Assembly (NCBI RefSeq): GCF_001886715.1
Contig: NZ_CP018082.1
Coordinates: 1,612,001-1,676,000 of the forward strand
From: Nocardia mangyaensis
GTDB lineage: Bacteria > Actinomycetota > Actinomycetes > Mycobacteriales > Mycobacteriaceae
Direction: 5' to 3'
Length of the DNA: 64,000 nt
Position 1 is the stretch's first letter. Every line of letters begins with the position of its first letter. Shown in pieces: positions 17,484 through 26,358 of this stretch. The notes under the pieces were generated by a model. It was given only the letters and a program-made list of their open reading frames with translations. It did not search any database and was not told the DNA's origin. Made by a program: the position numbers and the translations under genes.

Positions 17484-17673
17484 TAGTTCGCGGCTTCGTC
17501 GCCGAACGTGACCTGCAGCTGACCGTCGCGGCTTTGACCCAGACGTGCATGGTGCTTTGGTCTGGCCCCAGCCTTCGCGCCTGACGGCGGTCCACCATCG
17601 CGACTGTTTGTATAGGTCACGACCATCCGCCCTGGGTTCGCAGGTGGTCGACCAGCCCGTCCAGGGTGACTTG

Positions 17674-17940
17674 TGCCGCCGTCCTGGTGCTCACCACCTC
17701 GACGACGACTCCACCGTCCAGGAGGCTTTCGCCGCGGGCGCGAGCGGTTCCCTGCTCGAACACGCCGCACCCGCCGACCTGGTCGCCGCCATCCGGCGCT
17801 GCGCCGCGGGTGACAGCTGGCTCAACCCCGCCATCGTCGGCGGTGTCCTCGGCGCCCTGCGTTGCGCCGGCCGCCGCACGGTGAGCGCACCCAGGCTGCT
17901 CGCGACCCTGACCGCCCGGGAGCGAGAAGTGCTGGTACTC
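17674..17940 (+). pseudogene. NarL/LuxR response regulator, 5' fragment
   Basis: AAVLVLTT in one frame is followed, after a one-base loss near 17698 (CACCTCGAC for CACCTTCGAC), by DDDSTVQEAFAAGASGSLLE, ADLVAAIRRCAAGDSWLNPA and LTAREREVLVL in the next. This is the end of a receiver domain and the beginning of a LuxR helix-turn-helix. The first half of the receiver is missing on the left (IS630 lies 190 bp away). The homology stops at 17940 exactly where the fragment at 26169 picks up. Confidence 0.85.
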
Positions 17941-18648
17941 CATGTACTCACCTGCGCCCATCCTCCAGTTGGTGTCGTTGTCAAGAGCGGACAGCGTTGG
18001 ACCGGTTGGCGGCGTTAGGCGATTGATCTGCGGATATGCCGGAACCCTGCCAAGCGTGGCATGGTACATCGGCTACTAGCGTTGGCGTAGTCGAACGTCG
18101 TTGCTCGACGTCAGCCATTAAATGGCAGGATTGATGACAAGTACAGCGCGGTCATCAGCAATCTGCTGGACAAGGTCCCCCCGCTATGCCGCCCACGGGG
18201 CGGCATCGTCTGTCCGGCTGCCACAGGAAGTGAGCCCGAAGGCCTGGGACAGGCCATTTCGAGAAGCTGCGCGCCGCCGGGTGCTCGCTGCTGTGGCTCC
18301 GGCCGACAGCAAACCGAACTCGCTGGAGGGGTGAACGTGCACCTGGCCGCCACGGCCGCCGCTATCGGCCGCACCGCCGCCGCTGTACGCGCCACCAAGC
18401 CCCGCGCTGCCCCGGGCGCCAAACTGCGACCGGGGCAACAGAACCGAGGGCTGCCACCGCCCCCAAAAGAGCAATCCGAGGCTCACCGGAGAGAAATCCC
18501 GTAGTCGGCGGTGCGCGCAGCAACCCATGCGTCTTGGGACTGGAGGCAAGGTTTGTTTCCACTTAACCTAATTGCGGTGACCTTCAGGAACTCCCTCTGA
18601 CAGCCTATGCGGGCGGAAGCCGGACGCCACAAGTTGACGGGACCGAAT
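17941..18648. other. left flank of the insert, no gene supported
   Basis: No frame has both a ribosome binding site and a recognisable product. A short GTG frame at about 18331 encodes an Ala/Pro-rich peptide of uncertain reality. ACGTCG-TTGCT-CGACGT at about 18098 is a small hairpin. The stretch looks like decayed sequence. Confidence 0.4.
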
Positions 18649-18843
18649 TCAGAGGGCGCCCAGGCATGCCATTACGACCAGGACGAAGGCCGAAGTTCCG
18701 GCGAAGCCAATGCCGCCATCACGGATCGTTTCGGTGATAGGCCCGCCACCGAAGTGGGTGAGGAGACCGTTGACGATGCCGACGATGATGCCGAGCAACA
18801 GTGCGATGGCGATCATCAGCGCTTTGCGCAGAATGGGATGCAT
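18649..18843 (-). CDS. 64-residue two-helix membrane protein
   Basis: It starts at the ATG at 18843 with AGGAG seven to eight bases upstream; the longer upstream frame has no support. Two hydrophobic helices (about residues 8-28, LMIAIALLLGIIVGIVNGLL, and 45-63, GFAGTSAFVLVVMACLG) are separated by a short Gly/Thr-rich loop. There is no signal peptide or catalytic motif. It is divergent from the CHAT-STAND-TPR gene across 184 bp. It could be a membrane partner or effector of that protein, but this rests on position only. Confidence 0.75.
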   Translation of the reverse strand: MHPILRKALMIAIALLLGIIVGIVNGLLTHFGGGPITETIRDGGIGFAGTSAFVLVVMACLGAL

Positions 18844-18982
18844 GACTGGATCTCCTGGGTTGGTTTTGAGCTGGGATTGATATCCAGCACAGCCCGCGCC
18901 ATGACGTTCCGGCGAGCGCCGAGATTCGCTAAAGTCACTGAATGCGCATGTCAGGGAGCGATTTTGGGGCATCCAACTTCTC

Positions 18983-19018
18983 ACGAGCCGCGGCGAGTCG
19001 CCGCGACTCGCGGCTCGT
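18983..19018. promoter_or_regulatory. strong hairpin just before the CHAT-STAND-TPR start
   Basis: Arms at 18983-19000 and 19004-19018 pair over 15 bp (ACGAGCC...) with a 3-base bulge and a CCG loop, ending 9 bases before the ATG at 19028. No Shine-Dalgarno is visible, so the hairpin may control translation or serve as an operator for the divergent pair. Confidence 0.55.
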
Positions 19019-19027
19019 CGAAACGCG

Positions 19028-22000
19028 ATGATGGCCGAGGACGGTGCGCGAGAGAAGTTCTTCACCGAACTGGATCGCCTGCGATCGGCGGCGCGGCCAC
19101 CGACCGCGAGGCGCCCACCTACGGTGCAGACGATCGCCCGCGAAACCAAGGTGTCGGAGGGGACGCTACGTAACTGGTTTCCCACCGATCCTGGTCAACA
19201 TCGCACGGTGTCACGCAACGACGACCAGCTGATCAGGGTGGTGGAGTACTTTCTGCGCACTGCGGGACGTCTGGCCACACATGCGGGCATGGACCGCCGT
19301 ACCCGAGAGGACTGGCTGGTGTTGCGTGACGCGGCCGCCGCCACCGAACTCTCACTGTCGGGGTCCGGACGCCACGACAGCGTCGCTACGCGTATCTCCG
19401 GGTTCGGTCCGCGTTCATCGTCCGGCGCGGTGGAGGTGGTGCTGACTGTGACCGACAATCGGGTGTGGTTGCACGGCACAGACGTCGACGTGACCGCCGA
19501 GCACACCGGCGTGCGTCCGGGGTTGGTGAATGCGATCGCCGAGATCGGCAATGCACGGGCGCGGCTGCGGCGCTCGGCATTTGCACGAGCCGAGCTGGCG
19601 GGCTTGGCCTCGGAAACTGGCTCCTATTCGGTGTCGCTGCGGCGTGCGGGAAAGCTGGTTGCCGACTCCTTTCTTCCGTCGCCGGTGTCGGTGGCACTCA
19701 CGCAGATACTCGCCGACGCCGTCGCCGCGCACCTGCCGGTCAGGCTCGGGATCGAGACAGGACCGTTCGCTGGATTGCCGTGGGAGACAATGCCCGATCC
19801 CCTTACCCAACGGCCGCTCGTACTGCACCCGCTGGTCACGGTCTACCGGCATATCCCCGCCCAGCCAGTTCGTACAATCCCTGGTCCCTTGCGGATTCTG
19901 GTGGCGATCGCGGCCACCGACAGGGGCAGCGGGCCGGGGTTGGATCACGAGCGGGAACTGCGCAATGTGCTATCTGCAGTGCGGGGTGCTCGCGAGCGCG
20001 ACGCGGAGGTCCGCATCGTCGAATTCGCCACCACCGTCGCAATCAGGGCCGAACTGGCTCGGTCTCCCACGCACATCTTGCACCTGTCTAGCCACGGCAA
20101 GACTGGATGCCTGCTGCTCGAGAACGACAACGGCACGGCCCGCGAGGTAGACGCAGAAACATTTGTCGCGGAAGCGATCCCACCCGGGTCGATGCCTCCG
20201 GTGATCAGTCTGGCCTCCAGTCATACAGACGCCGACACAGCCGCACCGTCGTTCGCCGCCGCGCTGATCGCCCACGGTGCCAGCGCGGTGATCGGCACCG
20301 AAACCTCAGTGACCGATCGTTATGCCACCGCATTGTTCGCCCGCGTCTACCAGGAACTCACCCAGAATCAGTTCCCGGATGTAGTCGCTGCGGTCGCCGA
20401 CGCACGCCGTACCATCCACCAACAATTGTCCACCTCGACCGACCCCACCGACGCCCTGCTGGCGAGCATGGACGAGTGGAATGTCGTGACCGTACTTGCG
20501 GGCAACGGCGCTGTCAGTGTGTACGACCCGGCAGTATCCGAATCGGTTCCGCGCCTTGACACCGTGAGGGTGCCGGGATTGCTGACTCGTGGGGTCGGGG
20601 AGTTCGTCGGACGACGCCACGAACAACGTAGGCTTCCCGCTGAACTGGCAGGAAACCGATACGCAGGCATCGTGCTGCACGGCATCGGAGGCGTCGGTAA
20701 GACAGCCCTGGCCGCCCATATCGTTCGCCGTCAACGGTTCGCCGTAGTGATCGCGGTGGTCACCGGCGAGACCACCATCGACGGCGTCTTGTCAGTGGTC
20801 GCCGACACCATACGCAGGCATTGCCTGATCGACGACGGTGCCTCGCGGGACCCCCGCGTGCTGCGGGCGGCCAACCTTGCCTCGGCCACCACCGAGTCGT
20901 GGCAGAACCGTTTGGATGCGCTGCGAGCATTCGTTTTCGACCAACTGCCGGTGCTGGTGGTGCTGGACAACTTCGACGACAACCTCACCAGCACAAGCAC
21001 ACTGTCCGATCCACAGTTGGCGGCGCTGCTGTCGGCGTGGCTTGCCGATCCGGGAGATAGCCGACTGATCGTCACCTCCCGCTACCCATTCGTACTCCCC
21101 GACAACGCTCACCATCGACTGTTGTCACATCAGATCGGGCCCTTATCGCGGGCGGAAACGTTCAAGCTGATCTGGGCCTTGCCCGCGCTGGACCGGCTCA
21201 CCGCCGACGAGCTGGATCGCGTCTGGCGGCTCGTTGGCGGCCATCCGCGGAGCTTGGAATACCTCGATGCCCTGCTCAACAACCAGATCGGCCGCTACCA
21301 CGAGATCACCCATCGGCTCGAGAACGCCATCACGCACAATCCCGTGGCACGACCCGCGCTCACCGCACATACTCTCGACACCGCTCTCGCAACCATCGTC
21401 GCACTCATCGCCGATGACATCCTGCTCGACCAGCTACTCGGCCGGCTTACCCCTGCCGCGAATCGGTTGCTGATCGGTGCTTCGGTCTATCGAGAGCCGG
21501 TTGAGAACAACGCGTTGCTCTACCAGATCGGCACCCACGACCCCAGCGCCGCCCGGCAACCGGACTACCGGGCACTGCGCCACACGATCACCGCCGCCAC
21601 CGCCCAACACCACACCGATCTCACGCCGACCGCATTCGACCTCGACGCGCTTCCACAACACATATCCGACGAGATTGCGCCCGCGGTAATCGCTGACGAC
21701 ACCGAGCCGCATCCACCGATCTCGACCGATCTCGACATCGATGAGCTTGTCCATGAGTTGACCTCCCACAACCTGCTCACCATCGATCCGGAGAGCGGGC
21801 GGGTATTCGTGCATCGCTCGACCTTCTCGGCACTCGAGAGGTCCCTCGCGCACGATCAACGTGACGACATCGTCGCCGCGCACCGTCGCGCGGCCGGGTA
21901 CTGGGTCTGGCGCGTGGCGGCCTGGCCACAGGATCGTGACGCCGACCTGCACGACCGACTGGAAGCCCGCTTCCATTACAGGCAAGCCTCCAACATCGCC

Positions 22001-23206
22001 GCAGCACACGACCTCACCCTGGCCGTCTGCGACCGCCTGCACACCATCGGAGCGTGGGATCACGAAATCACCCTCATCCACGACACCCTCCGCCATCTAC
22101 CAGCCGAAGCACCTGAACGCGCTCACTGGCTACGCCAGCTCGGCATGATCGCTCAACAGCGAGGCGACTACGAGGAAGCCGAACGCCGATACCAGCGCGC
22201 CCTCACCATCGGAGAAGAACAAGGCAACCGCGCAGGCGTCGCCGCCGGCCACCACCAGCTCGGCATGATCGCCCAACTGCGAGGCGACTACGAAGAGGCC
22301 GAACGCCGATACCAGCGCGCCCTCACCATCGGAGAAGAACAAGGCAACCGCGCAGGCGTCGCCGCCGGCCACCACCAGCTCGGCATGATCGCCCAACTGC
22401 GAGGCGACTACGAGGAAGCAGAACACCGATACCAGCGCTCGCTCGCGGCAAAGAAGAAACTCGGTGACCGCGCCGGAATAGCCACGAGCTACGGGCAACT
22501 CGGTGCGCTGGCCCAAGAGCAAGGCGACTTCACCGAAGCCGAACACCGATACCGTCGTGCCCTGACCATCAAACACGAACTCGGTGACCGCGCCGGAATA
22601 GCCACGAGCTACGGGCAACTCGGTGCGCTGGCCCAAGAGCAAGGCGACTTCACCGAAGCTGAACAGCAATGCCAGCGTGCGCTGACCATCAAACACGAAC
22701 TCGGTGACCGCGTCGGAATAGCCGCCGGTTACGGTCAGCTCGGTGTGCTGGCTCAGTTGCGGGGTGACTACACCGAAGCCGAATACCAATACCGGCGCGC
22801 TCTCGCTCTCGCCGGAGAACTCGGCTACCGCGCCGGAATAGCCGGCATCTACCACCAGTTCGGTGCGCTGGCTCAGTTGCGGGGTGACTACACCGAAGCC
22901 GAATACCAATACCGGCGCGCTCTCACCCTGGCCGAAGCACTCGGCTACCGTGCCGGAATAGCCACCACGATCACTTCCCTCGGATCACTCGCGCTTCAGC
23001 AGGATCACCTGTTTGAAGCAGTGCAGTGGCAAATCCAAGCCTGGCGCCTACACACCGAAATGGCGTTAGGGGCCGCCGCGGTACTCAACCTGGATGCGCT
23101 TCGACAACTGCGAGGCGGGATCGGTGTGGAACTCATCCTTGAAGTAGCACACCAGATCCTCGACCCGGCCCAGGCAAGAGCTCTTGAGGATCTGCTCGAC
23201 CAATAG
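19028..23206 (+). CDS. HTH-CHAT-STAND NTPase-TPR protein
   Basis: A 1392-residue multidomain protein. Residues about 1-105 are helical with a helix-turn-helix-like stretch (TIARETKVSEGTLRNWF). Residues about 120-495 match a CHAT caspase-like domain with HILHLSSHG (His356). The expected catalytic Cys position reads LASSHT (Ser398). An NB-ARC/STAND ATPase follows: Walker A GIGGVGKTA at 552-560, Walker B VLVVLDNFDD (Asp647) and sensor RLIVTSRYPF. Residues 1037-1316 are seven 40-residue TPR units. Such proteins are ATP-driven sensors in signalling, programmed cell death or phage defence; that role is inferred. The start is ATG 19028 or 19031. Confidence 0.85.
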   Translation: MMAEDGAREKFFTELDRLRSAARPPTARRPPTVQTIARETKVSEGTLRNWFPTDPGQHRTVSRNDDQLIRVVEYFLRTAGRLATHAGMDRRTREDWLVLRDAAAATELSLSGSGRHDSVATRISGFGPRSSSGAVEVVLTVTDNRVWLHGTDVDVTAEHTGVRPGLVNAIAEIGNARARLRRSAFARAELAGLASETGSYSVSLRRAGKLVADSFLPSPVSVALTQILADAVAAHLPVRLGIETGPFAGLPWETMPDPLTQRPLVLHPLVTVYRHIPAQPVRTIPGPLRILVAIAATDRGSGPGLDHERELRNVLSAVRGARERDAEVRIVEFATTVAIRAELARSPTHILHLSSHGKTGCLLLENDNGTAREVDAETFVAEAIPPGSMPPVISLASSHTDADTAAPSFAAALIAHGASAVIGTETSVTDRYATALFARVYQELTQNQFPDVVAAVADARRTIHQQLSTSTDPTDALLASMDEWNVVTVLAGNGAVSVYDPAVSESVPRLDTVRVPGLLTRGVGEFVGRRHEQRRLPAELAGNRYAGIVLHGIGGVGKTALAAHIVRRQRFAVVIAVVTGETTIDGVLSVVADTIRRHCLIDDGASRDPRVLRAANLASATTESWQNRLDALRAFVFDQLPVLVVLDNFDDNLTSTSTLSDPQLAALLSAWLADPGDSRLIVTSRYPFVLPDNAHHRLLSHQIGPLSRAETFKLIWALPALDRLTADELDRVWRLVGGHPRSLEYLDALLNNQIGRYHEITHRLENAITHNPVARPALTAHTLDTALATIVALIADDILLDQLLGRLTPAANRLLIGASVYREPVENNALLYQIGTHDPSAARQPDYRALRHTITAATAQHHTDLTPTAFDLDALPQHISDEIAPAVIADDTEPHPPISTDLDIDELVHELTSHNLLTIDPESGRVFVHRSTFSALERSLAHDQRDDIVAAHRRAAGYWVWRVAAWPQDRDADLHDRLEARFHYRQASNIAAAHDLTLAVCDRLHTIGAWDHEITLIHDTLRHLPAEAPERAHWLRQLGMIAQQRGDYEEAERRYQRALTIGEEQGNRAGVAAGHHQLGMIAQLRGDYEEAERRYQRALTIGEEQGNRAGVAAGHHQLGMIAQLRGDYEEAEHRYQRSLAAKKKLGDRAGIATSYGQLGALAQEQGDFTEAEHRYRRALTIKHELGDRAGIATSYGQLGALAQEQGDFTEAEQQCQRALTIKHELGDRVGIAAGYGQLGVLAQLRGDYTEAEYQYRRALALAGELGYRAGIAGIYHQFGALAQLRGDYTEAEYQYRRALTLAEALGYRAGIATTITSLGSLALQQDHLFEAVQWQIQAWRLHTEMALGAAAVLNLDALRQLRGGIGVELILEVAHQILDPAQARALEDLLDQ
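22136..22975 (+). repeat. seven tandem 120-bp units encoding TPRs
   Basis: Units begin at 22136, 22256, 22376, 22496, 22616, 22736 and 22856, each coding 40 residues starting QLG or QFG and containing GDY/F-x-EAE. Units 1 and 2 differ at very few bases, as do 4 and 5, and the first halves of 6 and 7, showing recent duplication or gene conversion. Confidence 0.9.
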
Positions 23207-23317
23207 CCATAGCCCCACAGTCGCCCTCGTCTCACCACCAGAGCGATGCCAGCGAACCAGACGAGCGACTCCCAATTCGCATCGTTACTGGATCGAACAA
23301 GGATCCGGCATCCCTTT

Positions 23318-24115
23318 TCATGGCTTGCGTGCGACAGCGCCGTAGGACGAAATCGATTGCTCGATGCCCCCCGAGCCCGCCTTGTTGCGCCATTCGGTGA
23401 TCGGACCGAAGCCCGGCTCGACAAACTCGAAACCGTCGAAGACCGCGCGGATCGCCTCCTGGGTGCGCGGAACATACGGCACACCTCCGGACTTCGTGTA
23501 CTCCTCACACAGGGTCACATATGCCTGACTGTCGGGAGTTCCGTCCCACAGCACCAGATAGCTGCCCGAAGGAGTCGCATCCATGACGGTGCGCACGATG
23601 TGCAGCATGTCCTCATAGCTGCGGGCATGACCGAGGACACCCATGAACATCACTCCGACCGGCTGGCTGAAATTCAAGATGTTGCGCGCGTCGGCAATGA
23701 CTCGGTCCGGATCATGGAAATCGCAATTGAAGTAGGCGGTAACACCCTCGTCGGTGGTACTGGTCAGCAAGGCACGCGAGTGAATGAGCGCAAGCGGATC
23801 GTTGTCGATGTAGACGACCTTGGACTCCGATGCCACCGACTGGGCGACCTCATGGGTGTTCTGCATGGTGGGAAGGCCGGCGCCAACGTCGAGAAACTGA
23901 CGGATCCCAACCTCACCGGCCAGGTATCGCACCACCCGAACGAGGAACTGGCGTGACTGAACAGACACGGTCGCGATGTCTGGGTCGATCTTCAGACTCG
24001 CCTCTCCGACAACACGATCCACCTCATAGAAGTCCTTACCGCCCATCCAGAAGTTCCAGATCCGCGCAGAAGACGGAATATCAGTGCGGATCATCGCTTC
24101 GTACTCACCGGTCAT
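23318..24115 (-). CDS. DUF574-type S-adenosylmethionine methyltransferase
   Basis: A 265-residue protein of the actinobacterial DUF574 methyltransferase family. It opens with the typical SSARIWNFWMGGKDFYEVDR signature, then the SAM-binding GxGxG-like FLDVGAGLPTMQNTHEV, VVYIDNDPLAL, and FMGVLGHARSYEDM. ATG 24115 is chosen because it has AGGAG upstream and gives the family's usual N-terminus; the longer frame to 24259 is rejected. Family members are numerous in actinomycetes and few have known substrates. It lies within the 8.2-kb insert, convergent with the CHAT gene. Confidence 0.88.
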   Translation of the reverse strand: MTGEYEAMIRTDIPSSARIWNFWMGGKDFYEVDRVVGEASLKIDPDIATVSVQSRQFLVRVVRYLAGEVGIRQFLDVGAGLPTMQNTHEVAQSVASESKVVYIDNDPLALIHSRALLTSTTDEGVTAYFNCDFHDPDRVIADARNILNFSQPVGVMFMGVLGHARSYEDMLHIVRTVMDATPSGSYLVLWDGTPDSQAYVTLCEEYTKSGGVPYVPRTQEAIRAVFDGFEFVEPGFGPITEWRNKAGSGGIEQSISSYGAVARKP

Positions 24116-24849
24116 GAGGGTAATCTCCTGGTTCAGTGCCGCCGGACAACAGTGCGTGGATGGCCGGTGGCGGCGGGCCACCGATGTCCCTCGTGGCCAC
24201 CGCTGAACAGACTCCTCGGTTACGCGCATAGGAGACCGAAGAGCGTGCTGTGCATTCACAAGGACAAGTCCGCGTGTCTCCGAGTGCGTTTGGCTCGATG
24301 TTCAGTGGCCAACCTTAACCCGGTTTTCACTCGATTGCCATGTGTCGTGATCGGTTGTCCTGCAATATGTTCCACTCATGGCCTACGAGCAGTCGAAACA
24401 TCCTGTGCCCAACGAGTTACGTGCGAGGATCGCCCCTGCTACACAGCAAATCGCGCATCTGGCCGAGGGTGGCTCCGCGTCGGCCGAGGGCGAGAGACGT
24501 TCGTGCCGACCGGCAGGCGTGCCTGGCAGACGCTGCCCCATCGTTCTGCGGCACCCGTGCCGATCGCCCACCGGAGACTCACTTACACGGTCCATGCGTT
24601 GAATTCGCCCCACACACCGCCGGGATCCCGACGCTTGGCGACCAACTACCGGGAGTGACACCGGCGGCGAGTCGCGCGACATTCATCTGTCCCCTTAACC
24701 GAAACATTGTCGGCTACGGAATACTGACTGTGAACGAAATCAAGCGATTCGTGAGTAGCGTGACTAATTTGTATCCACCTAGCGCAAGTCGCCAGGTTGG
24801 CTATCGAACGGACCACACCGTAACAATTTACACAAGAAGGGAACTTGAA
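24116..24849. other. 734-bp divergent intergenic region
   Basis: No gene is supported. The part nearest the LLM gene (about 24690-24850) is clearly richer in A and T than the rest and probably holds its promoter, but I cannot pick a convincing -35/-10 pair. Confidence 0.4.
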
Positions 24850-25959
24850 ATGAAGGTCGGATTCTTCATGCAGCCGATTCACCCGCCAGGAACATTCGTG
24901 GCCGAGGGTATTGCACAGGACCTCGATGAGATCGAATTTCTCGACTCGCTTGGTGTCGACGAGGCATGGTTTGGTGAACACCTCACCGCAAAGACGGAGC
25001 CGTGGCCAGCTGGTGACCTGATCATATCGCAGGCCATCCCGCGGACGAAGAACATCAAACTCTGCTCCGGAGGATATGTTCCCCACTTCTATCATCCTGC
25101 GGCACTGGCATTCCGGATCATGCAACTCGATCACATGGCGCAGGGCCGGTACATATGCGGCATAGCCGCCGGTACGATCCCCGGCGATTTCAAGCTCACG
25201 AACGTCGACAATCTCTCCGGTCAGCACCGGGAAATGCAGGCCGAGGCAATCGAGATAATGAAAATGATCTGGACCTCGCACCTCGACGGCGAGTGGGAAT
25301 TCAAGGGCAAGTTTTGGCAGGTCCGGAATCCCGGCCATGGGCTATTGATGGGTGAAGACCCGACCCGATGCGCCTACGGCTTCGGCCCGTTCTGGAAGCC
25401 GTATCAGGATCCGCATCCACCGATCGCCATCGCAGGTATTTCTCCCAACAGCGCCAGCATCAAGTTTGCCGGCGAGGGCGGTTACATTCCACTGAGTGTG
25501 TTCTTCAACGCGCGCTTCCTGACCGGCCACTGGGATACCTACGCCACCGCAGCACGGGAAAACGGCCACACTGTCGACCGCAGCATTTGGCGTGTGAACC
25601 GCGAGATTTTCGTCGCCGATACCGACGCAGAAGCACGAAACTTCGTCCGGAACAGCCTTCAAGCCGAGGTTTGGCAGAAACACTTTCTCGTATTCATGGC
25701 CGCTATCGGCTGGCTGGACTACCTGAAACACGATGACTCCGTGCACGACTCAGATATCACCGTCGACTACCTGATGGATCATCTGTGGATCGTCGGTTCA
25801 CCAGACACCGTCCGCCAGCGCCTGGAGGACCTGTACGGAGAAATCGGTGGATTCGGAACAGTGCTGCCCACCAAATATGGTCACATGGGCAAGCGGAAGC
25901 AGATGTGGAACAGTCATAAACTGCTGATGGAGGAGGTCATGCCAAAAATGTCAGTTTGA
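24850..25959 (+). CDS. LLM-class flavin-dependent oxidoreductase
   Basis: A 369-residue luciferase-like monooxygenase. The N-terminus MKVGFFMQPIHPPG starts the TIM barrel; VDEAWFGEHLTAK, PAALAFRIMQLDHMAQGRYICGIAAG and the C-terminal IVGSPDTVRQRLEDL match FMN-dependent family members that oxidise small organics. The ATG at 24850 follows AGAAGGGA; a much longer upstream frame lacks support. Codon use looks less GC-biased than in neighbouring core genes (AAA, ATA and AAT are frequent), in line with transfer. The substrate is unknown. Confidence 0.88.
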   Translation: MKVGFFMQPIHPPGTFVAEGIAQDLDEIEFLDSLGVDEAWFGEHLTAKTEPWPAGDLIISQAIPRTKNIKLCSGGYVPHFYHPAALAFRIMQLDHMAQGRYICGIAAGTIPGDFKLTNVDNLSGQHREMQAEAIEIMKMIWTSHLDGEWEFKGKFWQVRNPGHGLLMGEDPTRCAYGFGPFWKPYQDPHPPIAIAGISPNSASIKFAGEGGYIPLSVFFNARFLTGHWDTYATAARENGHTVDRSIWRVNREIFVADTDAEARNFVRNSLQAEVWQKHFLVFMAAIGWLDYLKHDDSVHDSDITVDYLMDHLWIVGSPDTVRQRLEDLYGEIGGFGTVLPTKYGHMGKRKQMWNSHKLLMEEVMPKMSV

Positions 25960-26013
25960 AACGATGTCACAGATAACAAGAGGGGGCGGTAGACTTCAGC
26001 CGCTTGAGTGATA

Positions 26014-26058
26014 GGCACCACCTCCATCGGCAGCACCGCTGCCGATGGAGGTGGTGCC
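26014..26058. terminator. perfect 21-bp hairpin after the LLM gene
   Basis: The arm 26014-26034 (GGCACCACCTCCATCGGCAG and one more base) is the exact reverse complement of 26038-26058 around an ACC loop, 55 bp past the stop. No T-run follows, but the stem is strong enough to act as a transcription barrier. Confidence 0.6.
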
Positions 26059-26168
26059 GCCTGGGCATTAGCCACTGTGCATCGACGTGCCAACATCCAT
26101 GACACCAGATGCCAACCAAATCTGGGAATGTGAGTGAACCTCCCAACGCCACCTACCGCCGGTAACTC

Positions 26169-26324
26169 ATGGCACTCGGACGGTCCAACACCGAAATCAG
26201 TGCCGAACTGTTCATCAGCGAGGCAGTCACCCGCACCCACGTCGCCCAGGTGATCACGAAGACCGGATCCCGCGACCGAACCCAGGCCGTTGGCCTCGCG
26301 TATCAGAGCGGGCTGATGCGGTGA
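26169..26324 (+). pseudogene. NarL/LuxR response regulator, 3' fragment
   Basis: Fifty-one codons encode MALGRSNTEISAELFISEAV, THVAQVITKTGSRDRTQAVG and LAYQSGLMR, the last three helices of a LuxR helix-turn-helix including the DNA-recognition helix. It continues the fragment ending at 17940. Read alone it begins by chance with an ATG. The insert must have separated the two halves. Confidence 0.85.
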
Positions 26325-26358
26325 GGACCGCCGCCGAACCAGCGGACGCGCCCGTGCG

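Larger units (their letters stand above)
17941..26168. mobile_element. 8.2-kb insert splitting a response regulator gene
   Basis: The LuxR-type coding sequence ending ...EREVLVL at 17940 continues as MALGRSNTEISAEL at 26169 in the same orientation; joined, they restore a normal helix-turn-helix. The interval carries the small membrane protein, the CHAT-STAND-TPR gene, a methyltransferase and an LLM oxidoreductase. ACTC occurs at both edges (17937-17940 and 26165-26168), as a target duplication would. I see no transposase, integrase or clear terminal inverted repeats inside, so the mechanism is unknown. Confidence 0.7.

Noticed and set aside
17545..18018. 157-residue frame as an intact gene
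   Set aside because: Only its middle is response-regulator sequence; the start is out of frame with the receiver and the end is insert sequence.
22130..22909. Regular 120-bp repeats that could suggest a CRISPR or minisatellite
   Set aside because: The units are in frame, have no spacers and encode TPR motifs on the plus strand.
24340..24849. Long 5' extension of the LLM gene
   Set aside because: The enzyme family starts at MKVGFF, and that ATG has a good ribosome binding site.
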